Below, piece after piece: positions 9,077-17,572 of a stretch of 64,000 bases of DNA. The DNA is taken from assembly GCF_005047355.1 (NCBI RefSeq), contig NZ_SUMC01000022.1, positions 62,001 through 126,000 of the forward strand, in the 5' to 3' direction. Below the pieces are notes generated by a model, which saw nothing but the letters and a program-made list of their open reading frames with translations, did not search any database and was not told where the DNA came from. Source of the DNA: Actinacidiphila oryziradicis (GTDB lineage Bacteria; Actinomycetota; Actinomycetes; Streptomycetales; Streptomycetaceae). The first letter of the stretch is position 1; every line of letters starts with the position of its first letter. Both the position numbers and the translations under genes were made by a program.

Positions 9077-9901
9077 TCAGGAGTGCTGGCCGATCAGTGC
9101 TGCCACCGCCGAGATCCGGGTGTAGACACCAGGGCGGCCTGCTTCGGCGCACCCGGCACCCCAGGAGACGATCCCGATCAGCCTTCCCCCCGCCACCAGC
9201 GGCCCACCGCTGTCCCCCTGGCAGGCATCGCGCCCACCGACGGTCTCGCCGGCGCAGAGCATGTCCGAGCGCTGGTATTTGCCGTCCGCACTGCCGGGGT
9301 AGGCGCTCTCGCAGACCTCGTCGGACAGAATGGTCACCGATGCGGACCGCAGAACGGACGAGTAGCTCCCGTATCCCGTGGTGTCCCCCCAGCCGTACAC
9401 CCGGGCCACCGCACCCGGGCGATAGCCGTTCGTGTCACGGGGGCCCGCCATGACGATCCCCGCGCCCCGTGCGAGAGGCCTGTCAAGTGTGACAACCGCC
9501 ACATCCCCGCCATTGGTCAGGGGGTTGTACGCCGGATTGGCCCAAACCGAACGAATCGGGATCTCCGCTCCCACCCCTCCGCGCAGGTCGGTACGGCCGG
9601 TAATCACCCGCAGGTCGGGCACGTCCCGCCAGTCAGCGCCCAGCGCCTGTCGGCCCAGGCAGTGCGCAGCGGTGACCACAGTGGTGGGGCTGATGGCCGT
9701 GCCACCGCAGAACTGCCCGGAACGCGCTTCGCCGAACCGGTCGCGGCTGGCCAGCGCGACCAGCCAGGGGACCTGTGCCACGTCGGCGGGAGTGCCTCCC
9801 ACGACGACACGGTCGGCGGTGGCCGGGGCCGCGAACGGCACCGTCAACGCGGACAGCAGCAGCGCCAGCGCGACCGGCAGCGCGCGGAGTGAGGAAATCA
9901 T
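9077..9901 (-). CDS. Secreted trypsin-like serine protease (S1 family)
   Basis: A 274-residue protein with a Sec-type signal peptide (MISSLRALPVALALLLSAL, cleavage probably after ATA near residue 29), then the activation-like site RVVVGGTPAD. The trypsin catalytic triad is visible: His in VTAAHCLG, Asp in NGGDVAVVTLD and Ser in ACQGDSGGPLV, with paired cysteines around them. The Asp six residues before the catalytic Ser (DACQGDS) is the trypsin-type S1 pocket residue, so cleavage after Arg/Lys is expected. The start at 9901 has a GGGAG motif upstream; the track frame begins 18 codons earlier without signal-peptide sense. It would act outside the cell. Confidence 0.9.
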   Translation of the reverse strand: MISSLRALPVALALLLSALTVPFAAPATADRVVVGGTPADVAQVPWLVALASRDRFGEARSGQFCGGTAISPTTVVTAAHCLGRQALGADWRDVPDLRVITGRTDLRGGVGAEIPIRSVWANPAYNPLTNGGDVAVVTLDRPLARGAGIVMAGPRDTNGYRPGAVARVYGWGDTTGYGSYSSVLRSASVTILSDEVCESAYPGSADGKYQRSDMLCAGETVGGRDACQGDSGGPLVAGGRLIGIVSWGAGCAEAGRPGVYTRISAVAALIGQHS

Positions 9902-9995
9902 GCACTCTCCCTCTCCTGACCCTCCGAAATCCCCTGGGTACCCAGCGTGATCCATCGCGGCCAGGTGCGCATCCCGAGAGCTCAGCAGAAGTGGA

Positions 9996-10030
9996 CGGGC
10001 CCGCGACCACCGGTGGCGGTCACGGGCCCG
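9996..10030 (-). terminator. hrdB transcription terminator hairpin
   Basis: The arms CGGGCCCGCGACC (9996-10008) and GGTCACGGGCCCG (10018-10030) form a 13-base stem with one wobble and a nine-base loop. It starts 32 bases beyond the hrdB stop codon and lies before the protease gene on the same strand. Confidence 0.75.
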
Positions 10031-10062
10031 TAGAGCACTCGGAGGGCTTGCTCAGTCCAGGC

Positions 10063-11616
10063 TCAGTCCAGGTAGTCCCGGAGGACCTGCGAGCGGGACG
10101 GGTGGCGCAGCTTGGACATGGTCTTGGACTCGATCTGCCGGATCCGCTCACGGGTGACCCCGTAGACCTTGCCGATCTCATCCAGTGTCTTCGGCTGGCC
10201 GTCGGTGAGACCGAAGCGCATGGAGACCACGCCCGCCTCACGCTCGGAGAGCGTGTCGAGCACAGAGTGCAGCTGTTCCTGCAGAAGGGTGAAGCTGACG
10301 GCGTCGGCGGGAACCACGGCCTCGGAGTCCTCGATGAGGTCACCGAACTCGCTGTCGCCGTCCTCGCCGAGGGGGGTGTGCAGGGAAATGGGCTCACGGC
10401 CGTACTTCTGGACCTCGATGACCTTCTCGGGGGTCATGTCGAGTTCCTTGGCCAGCTCCTCCGGGGTGGGCTCGCGGCCCAGGTCCTGGAGCATCTGACG
10501 CTGGACACGCGCGAGCTTGTTGATGACCTCGACCATATGCACCGGGATACGGATGGTGCGGGCCTGGTCGGCCATGGCTCGGGTGATCGCCTGGCGGATC
10601 CACCAGGTCGCGTACGTGGAGAACTTGAAGCCCTTGGTGTAGTCGAACTTCTCGACCGCACGGATGAGGCCCAAGTTGCCCTCCTGGATGAGGTCCAGGA
10701 AGAGCATCCCGCGGCCGGTGTAACGCTTGGCGAGGGAGACCACGAGGCGGAGGTTGGCCTCCAACAGGTGGTTCTTGGCCCAGCGGCCGTCCTCGGCGAT
10801 GATCTCCAGCTCGCGCTTGAGCTTGGGCGCGAGCTTGTCGGCGGCGGCGAGCTTGTCCTCCGCGAAGAGGCCGGCCTCGATCCGCTTGGCGAGTTCGACC
10901 TCCTGCTCGGCGTTGAGGAGCGGGACCTTGCCGATCTGCTTGAGATAGTCCTTGACGGGGTCGGCGGTCGCACCTGCCGCGGCTACCTGCTGGGCAGGAG
11001 CGTCGTCCTCGTCATCGTCGGAGAGGACAAAGCTCTCCGCCTCGGGCTGGTCGGGGCCTTCCTCACCCTTCCCGGGTGCGGCGTCATCGGCAAGCTCTTC
11101 GCCCTCGACGACTTCGTCGTCCTTCTTCGCCTTGGCGGTGGTTTTCTTGGCGACCGCCTTCTTGGCGACGGTTTTCTTGGCGACCGCCTTCTTGGCGACG
11201 GTCTTCTCGGGTGCCGCGGCTTCGCCGGCCGCGCCTACCACCCCTTCGGCCGCGACAGCTGTCACGGGGGCCACGGCAGTCTTGGCCGCGACGGTCTTTT
11301 TGACCGGGGCAGCCTTCGTGGCAACGGTCTTGGTGGCAGTACGTTTCGCCGGGCTCTTGGCTGCGACGCTCTTACGGGTGCGCTTCGGCGCCTCAGCGGC
11401 ACTAACCATCAGCGTCACACCCTCCTCGTCGAGGACCTGGTTGAGGCTGCGCAGAACGTTCTTCCACTGGGTTGCCGGAATCTGGTCCGCTTCGAAGGCG
11501 CGGCGCACATCGTCGCCGGCGATCTGCCCCTGAGCCTTACCCCGCTCGATGAGCGCCATCAGAGACTCGGACTCTGCGATCTCGGGCGGGAGCGTACGGG
11601 ATGTGCTGGCCGACAC
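10063..11616 (-). CDS. hrdB: Principal RNA polymerase sigma factor HrdB (sigma-70 group 1)
   Basis: A 517-residue group 1 sigma factor. A region 1.1-like N-terminus (residues about 1-80) is followed by a long low-complexity Lys/Ala/Thr/Val segment with repeated VAKK units (about 90-190) and an acidic stretch. Then come region 1.2 (DPVKDYLKQIGKVPLL), region 2 (LRLVVSLAKRYTGRGM, FLDLIQEGNLGLIRAVEKFD, TYATWWIRQAITRAMADQ), region 3 and region 4 with its helix-turn-helix (YGVTRERIRQIESK), ending LRDYLD. It directs housekeeping transcription. The GTG start (11616) follows GAGAGG and matches the usual VSASTSRTLPPEIAESES opening. Basic-repeat N-terminal segments are known in streptomycete HrdB. Confidence 0.97.
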   Translation of the reverse strand: MSASTSRTLPPEIAESESLMALIERGKAQGQIAGDDVRRAFEADQIPATQWKNVLRSLNQVLDEEGVTLMVSAAEAPKRTRKSVAAKSPAKRTATKTVATKAAPVKKTVAAKTAVAPVTAVAAEGVVGAAGEAAAPEKTVAKKAVAKKTVAKKAVAKKTTAKAKKDDEVVEGEELADDAAPGKGEEGPDQPEAESFVLSDDDEDDAPAQQVAAAGATADPVKDYLKQIGKVPLLNAEQEVELAKRIEAGLFAEDKLAAADKLAPKLKRELEIIAEDGRWAKNHLLEANLRLVVSLAKRYTGRGMLFLDLIQEGNLGLIRAVEKFDYTKGFKFSTYATWWIRQAITRAMADQARTIRIPVHMVEVINKLARVQRQMLQDLGREPTPEELAKELDMTPEKVIEVQKYGREPISLHTPLGEDGDSEFGDLIEDSEAVVPADAVSFTLLQEQLHSVLDTLSEREAGVVSMRFGLTDGQPKTLDEIGKVYGVTRERIRQIESKTMSKLRHPSRSQVLRDYLD

Positions 11617-11718
11617 GAACAACCTCTCGGAACGATGGGAACGACTCGGGTGGAACCGCACAGGAACACAGCGTCATGTGGGTCGCGGGTATTCCGTCTG
11701 CGGCTGCCACCTCTTACC

Positions 11719-11745
11719 TCATCGCGCTGCTCGGCAGAGCGTTAC
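11719..11745 (-). promoter_or_regulatory. Possible ECF-type hrdB promoter
   Basis: Reading leftward, GTAACG (11740-11745) and CGATGA (11719-11724) are separated by 15 bases, about 100 bases upstream of the hrdB start. A GTAAC/CGATGA-like pair would suit an extracytoplasmic-function sigma factor; the literature reports that ECF sigma ShbA drives hrdB in streptomycetes. I have not verified the published motif, so this is a candidate only. Confidence 0.35.
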
Positions 11746-11843
11746 GCCCGATCCGCGTGGCCCGAGTCACACCCCGGATCATTGCCAACCGTCTGATAGC
11801 GGGGCAGGTACCCGCAAACACCCTGGGCGGTTCGTGGGCAGTT

Positions 11844-11875
11844 CCGCCGCCGGCCCGGGGCGGGGCCGGCGGCGG
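11844..11875 (-). terminator. whiH terminator hairpin
   Basis: A perfect 13-base stem (11844-11856 with 11863-11875) and six-base loop, entirely G/C, lies 14 bases beyond the whiH stop codon and upstream of the hrdB promoter region. Confidence 0.7.
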
Positions 11876-11888
11876 CCGTGCCGCACGG

Positions 11889-12794
11889 TCAGTGCTCGCG
11901 TGGGGCGGGCACCACATGGCCGGGATCTCCGGGGCTCCCGGCGTCGGGGTGGACGGCGAGCAGCTGACGCATGGCAGTCTCGGCGGCTGCGCCGTCTCCG
12001 GCCGCGAGGGCTTCGACAACGCGGCAGTGGAGAGCCACCGAGTGGTCGCCGGGGCGCTCACAGGCGGTGACGGGGCCACCGGAGACCTGGAGGGCGGCGG
12101 AGACGATGCCCGAAAGGTGCTCGAGCATGCGGTTGCCGGCGAGCTGCAGGAGCAGGGCGTGGAACTCCGCGTCCGCGCGGGCGAAGGTGAGGGAGTCTCC
12201 CTGGGTGGCGGCGTGGCTCATGATCTCGGTCATGTCGGCGAGGCGCTGCTGGATCTCCTCGCGGACGTGACCGGCGGCGAGACGTGCAGCGAGCGGCTCG
12301 ATGGTCCAGCGGAGCTCGAACAGCTCGCGGCGCTGGTCGTCGCGCTGCGGGCCGAAGGCCCGCCACTCGATGATGTCGGGATCGAGCAGATTCCAGTCGC
12401 TGACCGGGCGGACCCGGGTGCCGACGTTGGGGCGAGCACTGACCAGGCCCTTGGCTTCGAGCACGCGGAGGGATTCCCGTACGACCGTGCGGGAGACCTC
12501 GAAGCGCTGGCCGATCTCCTCGGGGACGAGCGGGCGGTCGGCGCCGAGATCGCCGGACACGATCATCTGGCCGAGCTGCTGGACGAGTTGGCCGTGCAGT
12601 CCACGGCCCCGGCTGCCACCGGCACGGCGGCCGACGCGGGCCAGGTCGGATTCGACGCCGTCCCAGGAGGATCCGCCGGGACGGTCGGTGGCGGGGGCAT
12701 CGGCGTAGGGGTAGCGGTCGAGCTCGCCCGGGCCGACGATGCCCGTGTCGGCGGAGCGAGCGGCGGTCATCATGGTGTGCGCAAGGGTACTCAC
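11889..12794 (-). CDS. whiH: GntR/FadR-family regulator, probable sporulation regulator WhiH
   Basis: A 301-residue GntR-family regulator. After a variable N-terminus of about 60 residues, the winged helix-turn-helix (LVPEEIGQRFEVSRTVVRES, then LRVLEAKGLVSARPNVGT) is followed by an all-helical FCD-type (FadR C-terminal) ligand domain with conserved Asp/His positions (ARADAEFHALLLQLAGN, HCRVVEALAAGD). Position directly downstream of hrdB identifies it with whiH, which S. coelicolor needs for normal sporulation septation; the identity rests on synteny plus family. The GTG at 12792-12794 has AAGGA upstream. It is followed by a 13-bp hairpin. Confidence 0.85.
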   Translation of the reverse strand: MSTLAHTMMTAARSADTGIVGPGELDRYPYADAPATDRPGGSSWDGVESDLARVGRRAGGSRGRGLHGQLVQQLGQMIVSGDLGADRPLVPEEIGQRFEVSRTVVRESLRVLEAKGLVSARPNVGTRVRPVSDWNLLDPDIIEWRAFGPQRDDQRRELFELRWTIEPLAARLAAGHVREEIQQRLADMTEIMSHAATQGDSLTFARADAEFHALLLQLAGNRMLEHLSGIVSAALQVSGGPVTACERPGDHSVALHCRVVEALAAGDGAAAETAMRQLLAVHPDAGSPGDPGHVVPAPREH

Positions 12795-12959
12795 GCATCC
12801 TTTGTCGGCGATGGCGCCCGACGCCTTGAGGGCTTTGCTGAAAAGCACACGAAAGGGTGAGCGCTCATCACCTGATAATTGACGCTTTATCGGAGGGAAA
12901 TGGGACTTCTTGCAGGACCCACAAATGGTTCGGTTTATCTGACCGGTAGTTGACGGTCG

Positions 12960-14537
12960 TCAGCCGTCACGCCTGCGCAAAACCATTGCCAGATACGCGC
13001 ACAGGAGGGCTGCGAGCGACAACGCCAGGGACTGGCGGACCGGTTCGTCCGCCGGATGCGCGGAACCGAGCGCCGGAGCCACCAGCAGGGGCACGGCGAG
13101 TACGGCCGCCATACCGAGGGCGGTGGTGCGGAACACGGCGGCGGCCAGCAGCCCGGCCCAGGCGCAGCCGACCGCCAGCGCGGCCCAACCAGCGGCCTGG
13201 GCGGCCGTGTCGGCGGCCGGGGGGAGAGGGTGGGGTCCCTGGGCGAAGAGGTAGATCGCGGCTCCGAGAGCGGCGGCTGTGGCCGCCAGCAGGAGGGCGG
13301 CTGCGGCGCTCACGGTGAGTTTGGCGGTGAGCAGGCGAAGTTGGCGGCGGGCCGGGGTGCGGGTGGGGGTGAGTGCGGGATAGCGGAATTCCTGTCCGTA
13401 GGCGAGTGCCCCGAGGAGTCCCGCTCCCAGTGCGGCGGGAGGCAGGGGCAGTAGGTGCGGCCAGCCGGTGACGAGTCGCAGCGGCGCGTGGTGCCCGGCA
13501 TGGAGCAGCGCCAGGGTGCAGACGACGGAGGCGAGCAGCGATGCGGTGGCGATGAGCCAGGGGGTGCGTACGCCGCTGAATCTGCGGAGTTCGTAGCGGA
13601 ACGGCCGGGCCGGACCGGCCGGGGGGACGGCGTCGCGGGCCGGGTGCTGGCGGCCGTCGGCCCGGGCCAGCGGGGCGGTGGGACCGGTGTCGGCGGTTTC
13701 CTCGGCCAGGCGGTGGAGCAGAATGCCGTTGCGGTAGGCGGTTTCGCCGATGCGGGCGGAGGTGGTGCCGTAGACGGCGATGCGGTTGCCGCTGCTGGTC
13801 GCGACCTCGGCGCCGTCGTCGGCGAGCAGGGCGGCGAGGCGCTGGGCGTGCGGGGACTGTACGGCGACGTACGGGCGGAGCCGGGTGCGGGCGAATTCGT
13901 CTGCGGGCTGGTCGGCGGTGATCCGGCCGTGGTCGAGGGTAACGATGCGGTCGGCGAGGCGGGTCATCGCCTGCGGGTCGGTGCCGGTGACGACGACGGT
14001 GCCGCCCCGCGCGGCGTAGGACTTGAGCAGTCCGTGCAGCCAGGCCGTGTCGCGCGGGGAGAGGTCGCGGGCGGGGTCGTCGAGCAGGAGAGCGCGTGGC
14101 TCGCCGAGGAGGGCGGTGGCAAGGCCGAGCCGGCGGTCCATGCCGAGCGAGAGGGCGCCGAGGCGGTGGTCGGCAACACCGGTGAGGCCGACGGCTTCGA
14201 GCGCCTGTTCAGCCCGGACGGCCGGAACTCCGGTGGCGGCGGCGAGCATACGGAGATGGCTGCGGGCGGTGCGGCCGGGATGGCCGGGTACGTCACCGAG
14301 GAGTGCGCCGGCCTGGCGGGCCGGGTGGGGGTGGCGGTGCAGGGGGCTACCGTCGAAGAGGGTGACGCCGCGGCCCGGTTCGAGTTCGAGCATGAGGCGC
14401 AAAAGCGTGGTGGTGGCCGGTGCACTGTCGCCGAGCAGGCCGGTGACCTGCCCGGGGCGGGCTTCGAAGGTGGCGTCGTCGACGAGGGGCGGTAGATCGC
14501 CGCGGGGCGTGCTGGTCAGTCCGATGGCCTGGATCAC
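12960..14537 (-). CDS. ABC transporter-like fusion: degenerate ATPase domain plus membrane domain
   Basis: A 525-residue protein joining an ABC ATPase-like N-terminal half (about 1-290) to a C-terminal hydrophobic half with about six membrane segments (about 330-520). The ATPase half keeps the fold's spacing but its motifs are ruined. The Walker A region reads GLLGDSAPATTTLLRL (about 33-48), with no Gly-Lys-Ser/Thr; the signature is LSLGM instead of LSGGQ; Walker B is ALLLDDPARDL, with Asp in place of the catalytic Glu. It probably cannot hydrolyse ATP in the usual way. It lies 165 bases upstream of whiH and points the same way. The role is unknown; the membrane half resembles ABC-2-like permease partners. 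Confidence 0.75.
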   Translation of the reverse strand: MIQAIGLTSTPRGDLPPLVDDATFEARPGQVTGLLGDSAPATTTLLRLMLELEPGRGVTLFDGSPLHRHPHPARQAGALLGDVPGHPGRTARSHLRMLAAATGVPAVRAEQALEAVGLTGVADHRLGALSLGMDRRLGLATALLGEPRALLLDDPARDLSPRDTAWLHGLLKSYAARGGTVVVTGTDPQAMTRLADRIVTLDHGRITADQPADEFARTRLRPYVAVQSPHAQRLAALLADDGAEVATSSGNRIAVYGTTSARIGETAYRNGILLHRLAEETADTGPTAPLARADGRQHPARDAVPPAGPARPFRYELRRFSGVRTPWLIATASLLASVVCTLALLHAGHHAPLRLVTGWPHLLPLPPAALGAGLLGALAYGQEFRYPALTPTRTPARRQLRLLTAKLTVSAAAALLLAATAAALGAAIYLFAQGPHPLPPAADTAAQAAGWAALAVGCAWAGLLAAAVFRTTALGMAAVLAVPLLVAPALGSAHPADEPVRQSLALSLAALLCAYLAMVLRRRDG

Positions 14538-14580
14538 CCTCGCACGATAACGCCCAGAATGCCGTAAATAGGGCTTCTGG

Positions 14581-15318
14581 TTAGATTTCTGGCCGCAGCA
14601 TGGGCGGATTGAGCAGTGCCGCGCCGCCGGCCCGGAACAGCTGGGCGGGGCGGCCGCCCTGACGGGTCGTGGTGCCGCCGGTGGGGACGAGGAAGCCGGG
14701 GGTGCCGGTCACCTTGCGGTGGAAGTTGCGGGGGTCCAGGGCGACGCCCCAGACGGCTTCGTAGACCCGGCGCAGCTCGCCGACGGTGAATTCGGGCGGA
14801 CAGAAGGCGGTGGCGAGTGAGGAGTACTCGATCTTGGATCTGGCGCGTTCGACACCGTCGGCGAGGATGCGGTCGTGGTCGAAGGCGAGTGAGCTGCCGT
14901 CGCCGGGGCCGCGCTCGGGCCCGCCGTCGTGGAGGAGCTCACCGACCGGGGCCCAGCGGGCGCTGCGGGCGTCGCCGCCGGCCCGGGGGGCGGGCAGGTC
15001 GGGGGCGAGGACGAGGTGCGCGACGCTGACGACCCGCATCCGCGGATCGCGGTGCGGGTCGCCGTAGGTGGCCAGCTGTTCCAGATGGGCGCCGTTCTGG
15101 GCATGCAGCCCGGTCTCCTCGGCGAGTTCCCTGGCCGCCGCCTGGGTCAGATCCTCGTCAGCGCGGACAAAACCGCCGGGCAGCGCCCACCGGCCCTGAT
15201 AGGGCGGCTCGCCGCGGCGCACGGCGAGCGCGCACAGGGCGTGGTGCCGCACCGTGAGCACAACCAGGTCGACGGTGACGGCGAAGGGCGGGAAGGCCGA
15301 CGGGTCGTAGGGCGACAT
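14581..15318 (-). CDS. Nudix hydrolase with C-terminal winged-helix domain (NrtR-like)
   Basis: A 245-residue protein with a complete Nudix box (GFVRADEDLTQAAARELAEE followed by TGL, about residues 48-70) that fits Gx5Ex7REUxEExGU, so catalysis should be possible. The C-terminal third (PPEFTVGELRRVYEAVWGV, LDPRNFHRKVTGTPGFLVPT) is the winged-helix domain seen in NrtR-type regulators, which sense ADP-ribose-like metabolites and control NAD or sugar genes. Other members hydrolyse NDP-sugars or dNTPs, so regulator versus enzyme is undecided. The gene stands alone between the ABC-like fusion (43 bases downstream) and the debranching-like gene. Confidence 0.85.
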   Translation of the reverse strand: MSPYDPSAFPPFAVTVDLVVLTVRHHALCALAVRRGEPPYQGRWALPGGFVRADEDLTQAAARELAEETGLHAQNGAHLEQLATYGDPHRDPRMRVVSVAHLVLAPDLPAPRAGGDARSARWAPVGELLHDGGPERGPGDGSSLAFDHDRILADGVERARSKIEYSSLATAFCPPEFTVGELRRVYEAVWGVALDPRNFHRKVTGTPGFLVPTGGTTTRQGGRPAQLFRAGGAALLNPPMLRPEI

Positions 15319-15462
15319 GACGCGATCTTAGAGGGCCCGGCGACAGGTGGGGTGGGTGAAATGTGGGGGCACCTACCAGCGGTAGCTGCGGGAGGAGCCG
15401 CGGCGACCGTCGACAGCCGGGGAGGCAGACCGGCCGTGCGGCGGCCGGACACGGCCCGGGGG

Positions 15463-17460
15463 TCACGCGCCGAGCTGCAGGCCGGGAGCTGCTTCCTCGA
15501 TCATGGCCATCCCGAGTCTGGTGATGCGTACGGAGAACGGCTCCTCGGCGACGCGCAGCCCGGTGAACTGCACCGCCCCCATGGGCGCGCTGGTCATCGG
15601 ACGGGCGACGACCATGCGTTCGGGGGCGTCCGGGCGCACTCCGGCGAGCGCTGCCAGCAGATGGACCGCGCCGGCGGCGGCCACAGCGGCCGGCCGGCCG
15701 GCGGTGGGGTGCGGGGCGGGGGTGCGGTCGGCGCCACGCTGCTCACCGGCGTACATCTCGGGAAGCCGGTAGCCGAAGGCCTCGGCGGCGTCCAGTACGC
15801 CGTGCATCAGTGCCGAGGCCACCTTCTCGTATCCGGCGGCGGCCAGGCCGGATACGGCGAGCGCGGTCTCGTGGACGCGCACGGTGCCGCCGCGGTGACC
15901 GAAGGGGTTGTGGCCGGGGGCCCTGGTGGAAAGGGTGCGCAGGCCCCAGCCGGAATCGAGGTCCGGGGCGCCCAGCAGCCGGGCGAGCTGCTCGGTCTGC
16001 GCCTTGTCGAGCAGCCCGGCGGCGAGATGGCCGCCGCCGAGCAGGCCGGTGTCCAGCAGGTGCGCGGCGGCGGAGCCGAGGTGCGGCAGGGGTCTGCGCC
16101 CGGGGCCGAGGGCAGCTGCGGGGCGGCCGCCCCAGCGGTCCTCGAGCCAGAAGTCCGCTGTGAAGCGCCGCCGCAGCTCCGCCGCGCGCTCCCGCCAGCC
16201 GTCGGCGCCCGGGCGGCCGTAGGCGTCGAGGAGCTCGGCACCGTGCAGCGCGGCACGATGGGCGTGGGCCTGTACTTCGCAGCGTGGGGGTCCGCCGGGG
16301 GCCGGATCAGGCAAATACCCGTCATCGGCAGCGATGACGGTCGCGTACAGCCAGTGCAGGCAGCGCTCGGCGGCGGGGAGCAGCGGCTCCGCTTCCCGCT
16401 CGGGCAGGCCCCACAGGCGGGCTTCGGCCAGCACAGTGACGAACAGCAGGGTGGCTTCAACCCCGGAGCAGGTGGGCGGGAGGTGGGGTCCCGCGTGCCG
16501 CAGGAGCCCTGGGATACGGCCGGTGCCCGGATCCTGGCGGCGGGCGAGCGTGCGAAGCGTGCCGGCGGCGAGCCGGGTGCCGAGCGGCAGCAGCATGCGG
16601 GCGGCCCACAGGGCGTCGGCGGGTGCGAGGCCGAGGCGCCACGGGACGCCCGCCGCGACGTGAACGTCCGACGGCCGGCCCGGGTCGCACAGCAGCAGTG
16701 AGCGCAGGTCGTCGAGACTGGTGCGCAGCAGGGTCCCGACCCTTGCGTCATCGCAGACGATCTCGGCAGTGGACCAGGGCACCGGGGCGTGCTCGGGACG
16801 CTGGCCCGGGATCCTGGTCACCGCCTTCTGCCCTGTGGCCTCCAGCCCGACGCTGAGTTCGATGGTGCGGCTGGCTCCGGGCGGTACCACCAGCTCCCAC
16901 CGCAGCACGCCGGCTGAGGCGATGGCGCTGTCCGGCGCGGGGCTGGCGGTGACCCGCGCGCAGGCCTCGGCACCGGACCAGCGCAGCCCGGAGTCACAGA
17001 CACCGGCCGGCAGATCGGGCCCGGGCCGTCCGGCGGCGACGGCGGTCAGCTCGGCGAGATCTGTGCCCAGGGCCAACTCGACCGGAATCCGCACCCCCCG
17101 GGGGCCGGTGTTGCGCAGCGTGATCCGTTCCGTGCCCACTGCGGAACGCAGCCGTTCAACGGTGACGGCCGGGTCGGGGCCGAGGTCGGCGGCGGTGCGC
17201 GCCACGGCGACAAAGCGAGCCCGGCCGGCGCTGAGGAGCCCACCCTGTACGGGGATGGGGGCGGCCCCCGCGAGTCTCAGTTGACAGCGGGCCAGCACCC
17301 GTCGGCCATCCTGGTAGAAACCGTCCAGGCCACGGCCGAGCAGCTGCCCGTGACTGTCCGAGACCGCTAGGGCCGGGGCCGCCACACAGATCACCGCTTC
17401 GTGCACCGGCTGCGGACCCGGGACGGGCCGGGGCGGCGGGGTGGTCGGCTGCGGACTCAT
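15463..17460 (-). CDS. Glycogen-debranching-enzyme-like protein (GDE N-terminal plus alpha/alpha-barrel)
   Basis: A 665-residue protein. The first ~220 residues form an all-beta part (SDSHGQLLGRGLDGFYQDGRRVL is the recognisable opening of the glycogen-debranching N-terminal domain). The rest is helical and matches six-hairpin glycosidase/amylo-alpha-1,6-glucosidase folds: DALWAARMLLPLG, QDPGTGRIPGLLRHAG, FTADFWLEDRWGGRP, LDSGWGLRTLSTRAPGHNPF and YRLPEMYAGEQR. No signal peptide is present, so it is cytoplasmic. Such proteins often act in trehalose, glycogen or stress sugar metabolism; the substrate is unknown. It is divergent from the peptidase-like gene with only 112 bases between. Confidence 0.8.
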   Translation of the reverse strand: MSPQPTTPPPRPVPGPQPVHEAVICVAAPALAVSDSHGQLLGRGLDGFYQDGRRVLARCQLRLAGAAPIPVQGGLLSAGRARFVAVARTAADLGPDPAVTVERLRSAVGTERITLRNTGPRGVRIPVELALGTDLAELTAVAAGRPGPDLPAGVCDSGLRWSGAEACARVTASPAPDSAIASAGVLRWELVVPPGASRTIELSVGLEATGQKAVTRIPGQRPEHAPVPWSTAEIVCDDARVGTLLRTSLDDLRSLLLCDPGRPSDVHVAAGVPWRLGLAPADALWAARMLLPLGTRLAAGTLRTLARRQDPGTGRIPGLLRHAGPHLPPTCSGVEATLLFVTVLAEARLWGLPEREAEPLLPAAERCLHWLYATVIAADDGYLPDPAPGGPPRCEVQAHAHRAALHGAELLDAYGRPGADGWRERAAELRRRFTADFWLEDRWGGRPAAALGPGRRPLPHLGSAAAHLLDTGLLGGGHLAAGLLDKAQTEQLARLLGAPDLDSGWGLRTLSTRAPGHNPFGHRGGTVRVHETALAVSGLAAAGYEKVASALMHGVLDAAEAFGYRLPEMYAGEQRGADRTPAPHPTAGRPAAVAAAGAVHLLAALAGVRPDAPERMVVARPMTSAPMGAVQFTGLRVAEEPFSVRITRLGMAMIEEAAPGLQLGA

Positions 17461-17572
17461 GCCAGGTGAACGCCCACACGGGCGCCCGGGTCACGGGCCG
17501 GTCGGCGTCCCGCCGCCCGGCGCACTAGCGTTTGCCGGGGAATTCACCCGTATCAGGAGGACAGAAGTCACC

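Noticed and set aside
9775..11796. 673-aa rightward open frame opposite hrdB
   Set aside because: Low-complexity translation (Leu/Gly/Asp runs) mirroring hrdB codons; hrdB is certain.
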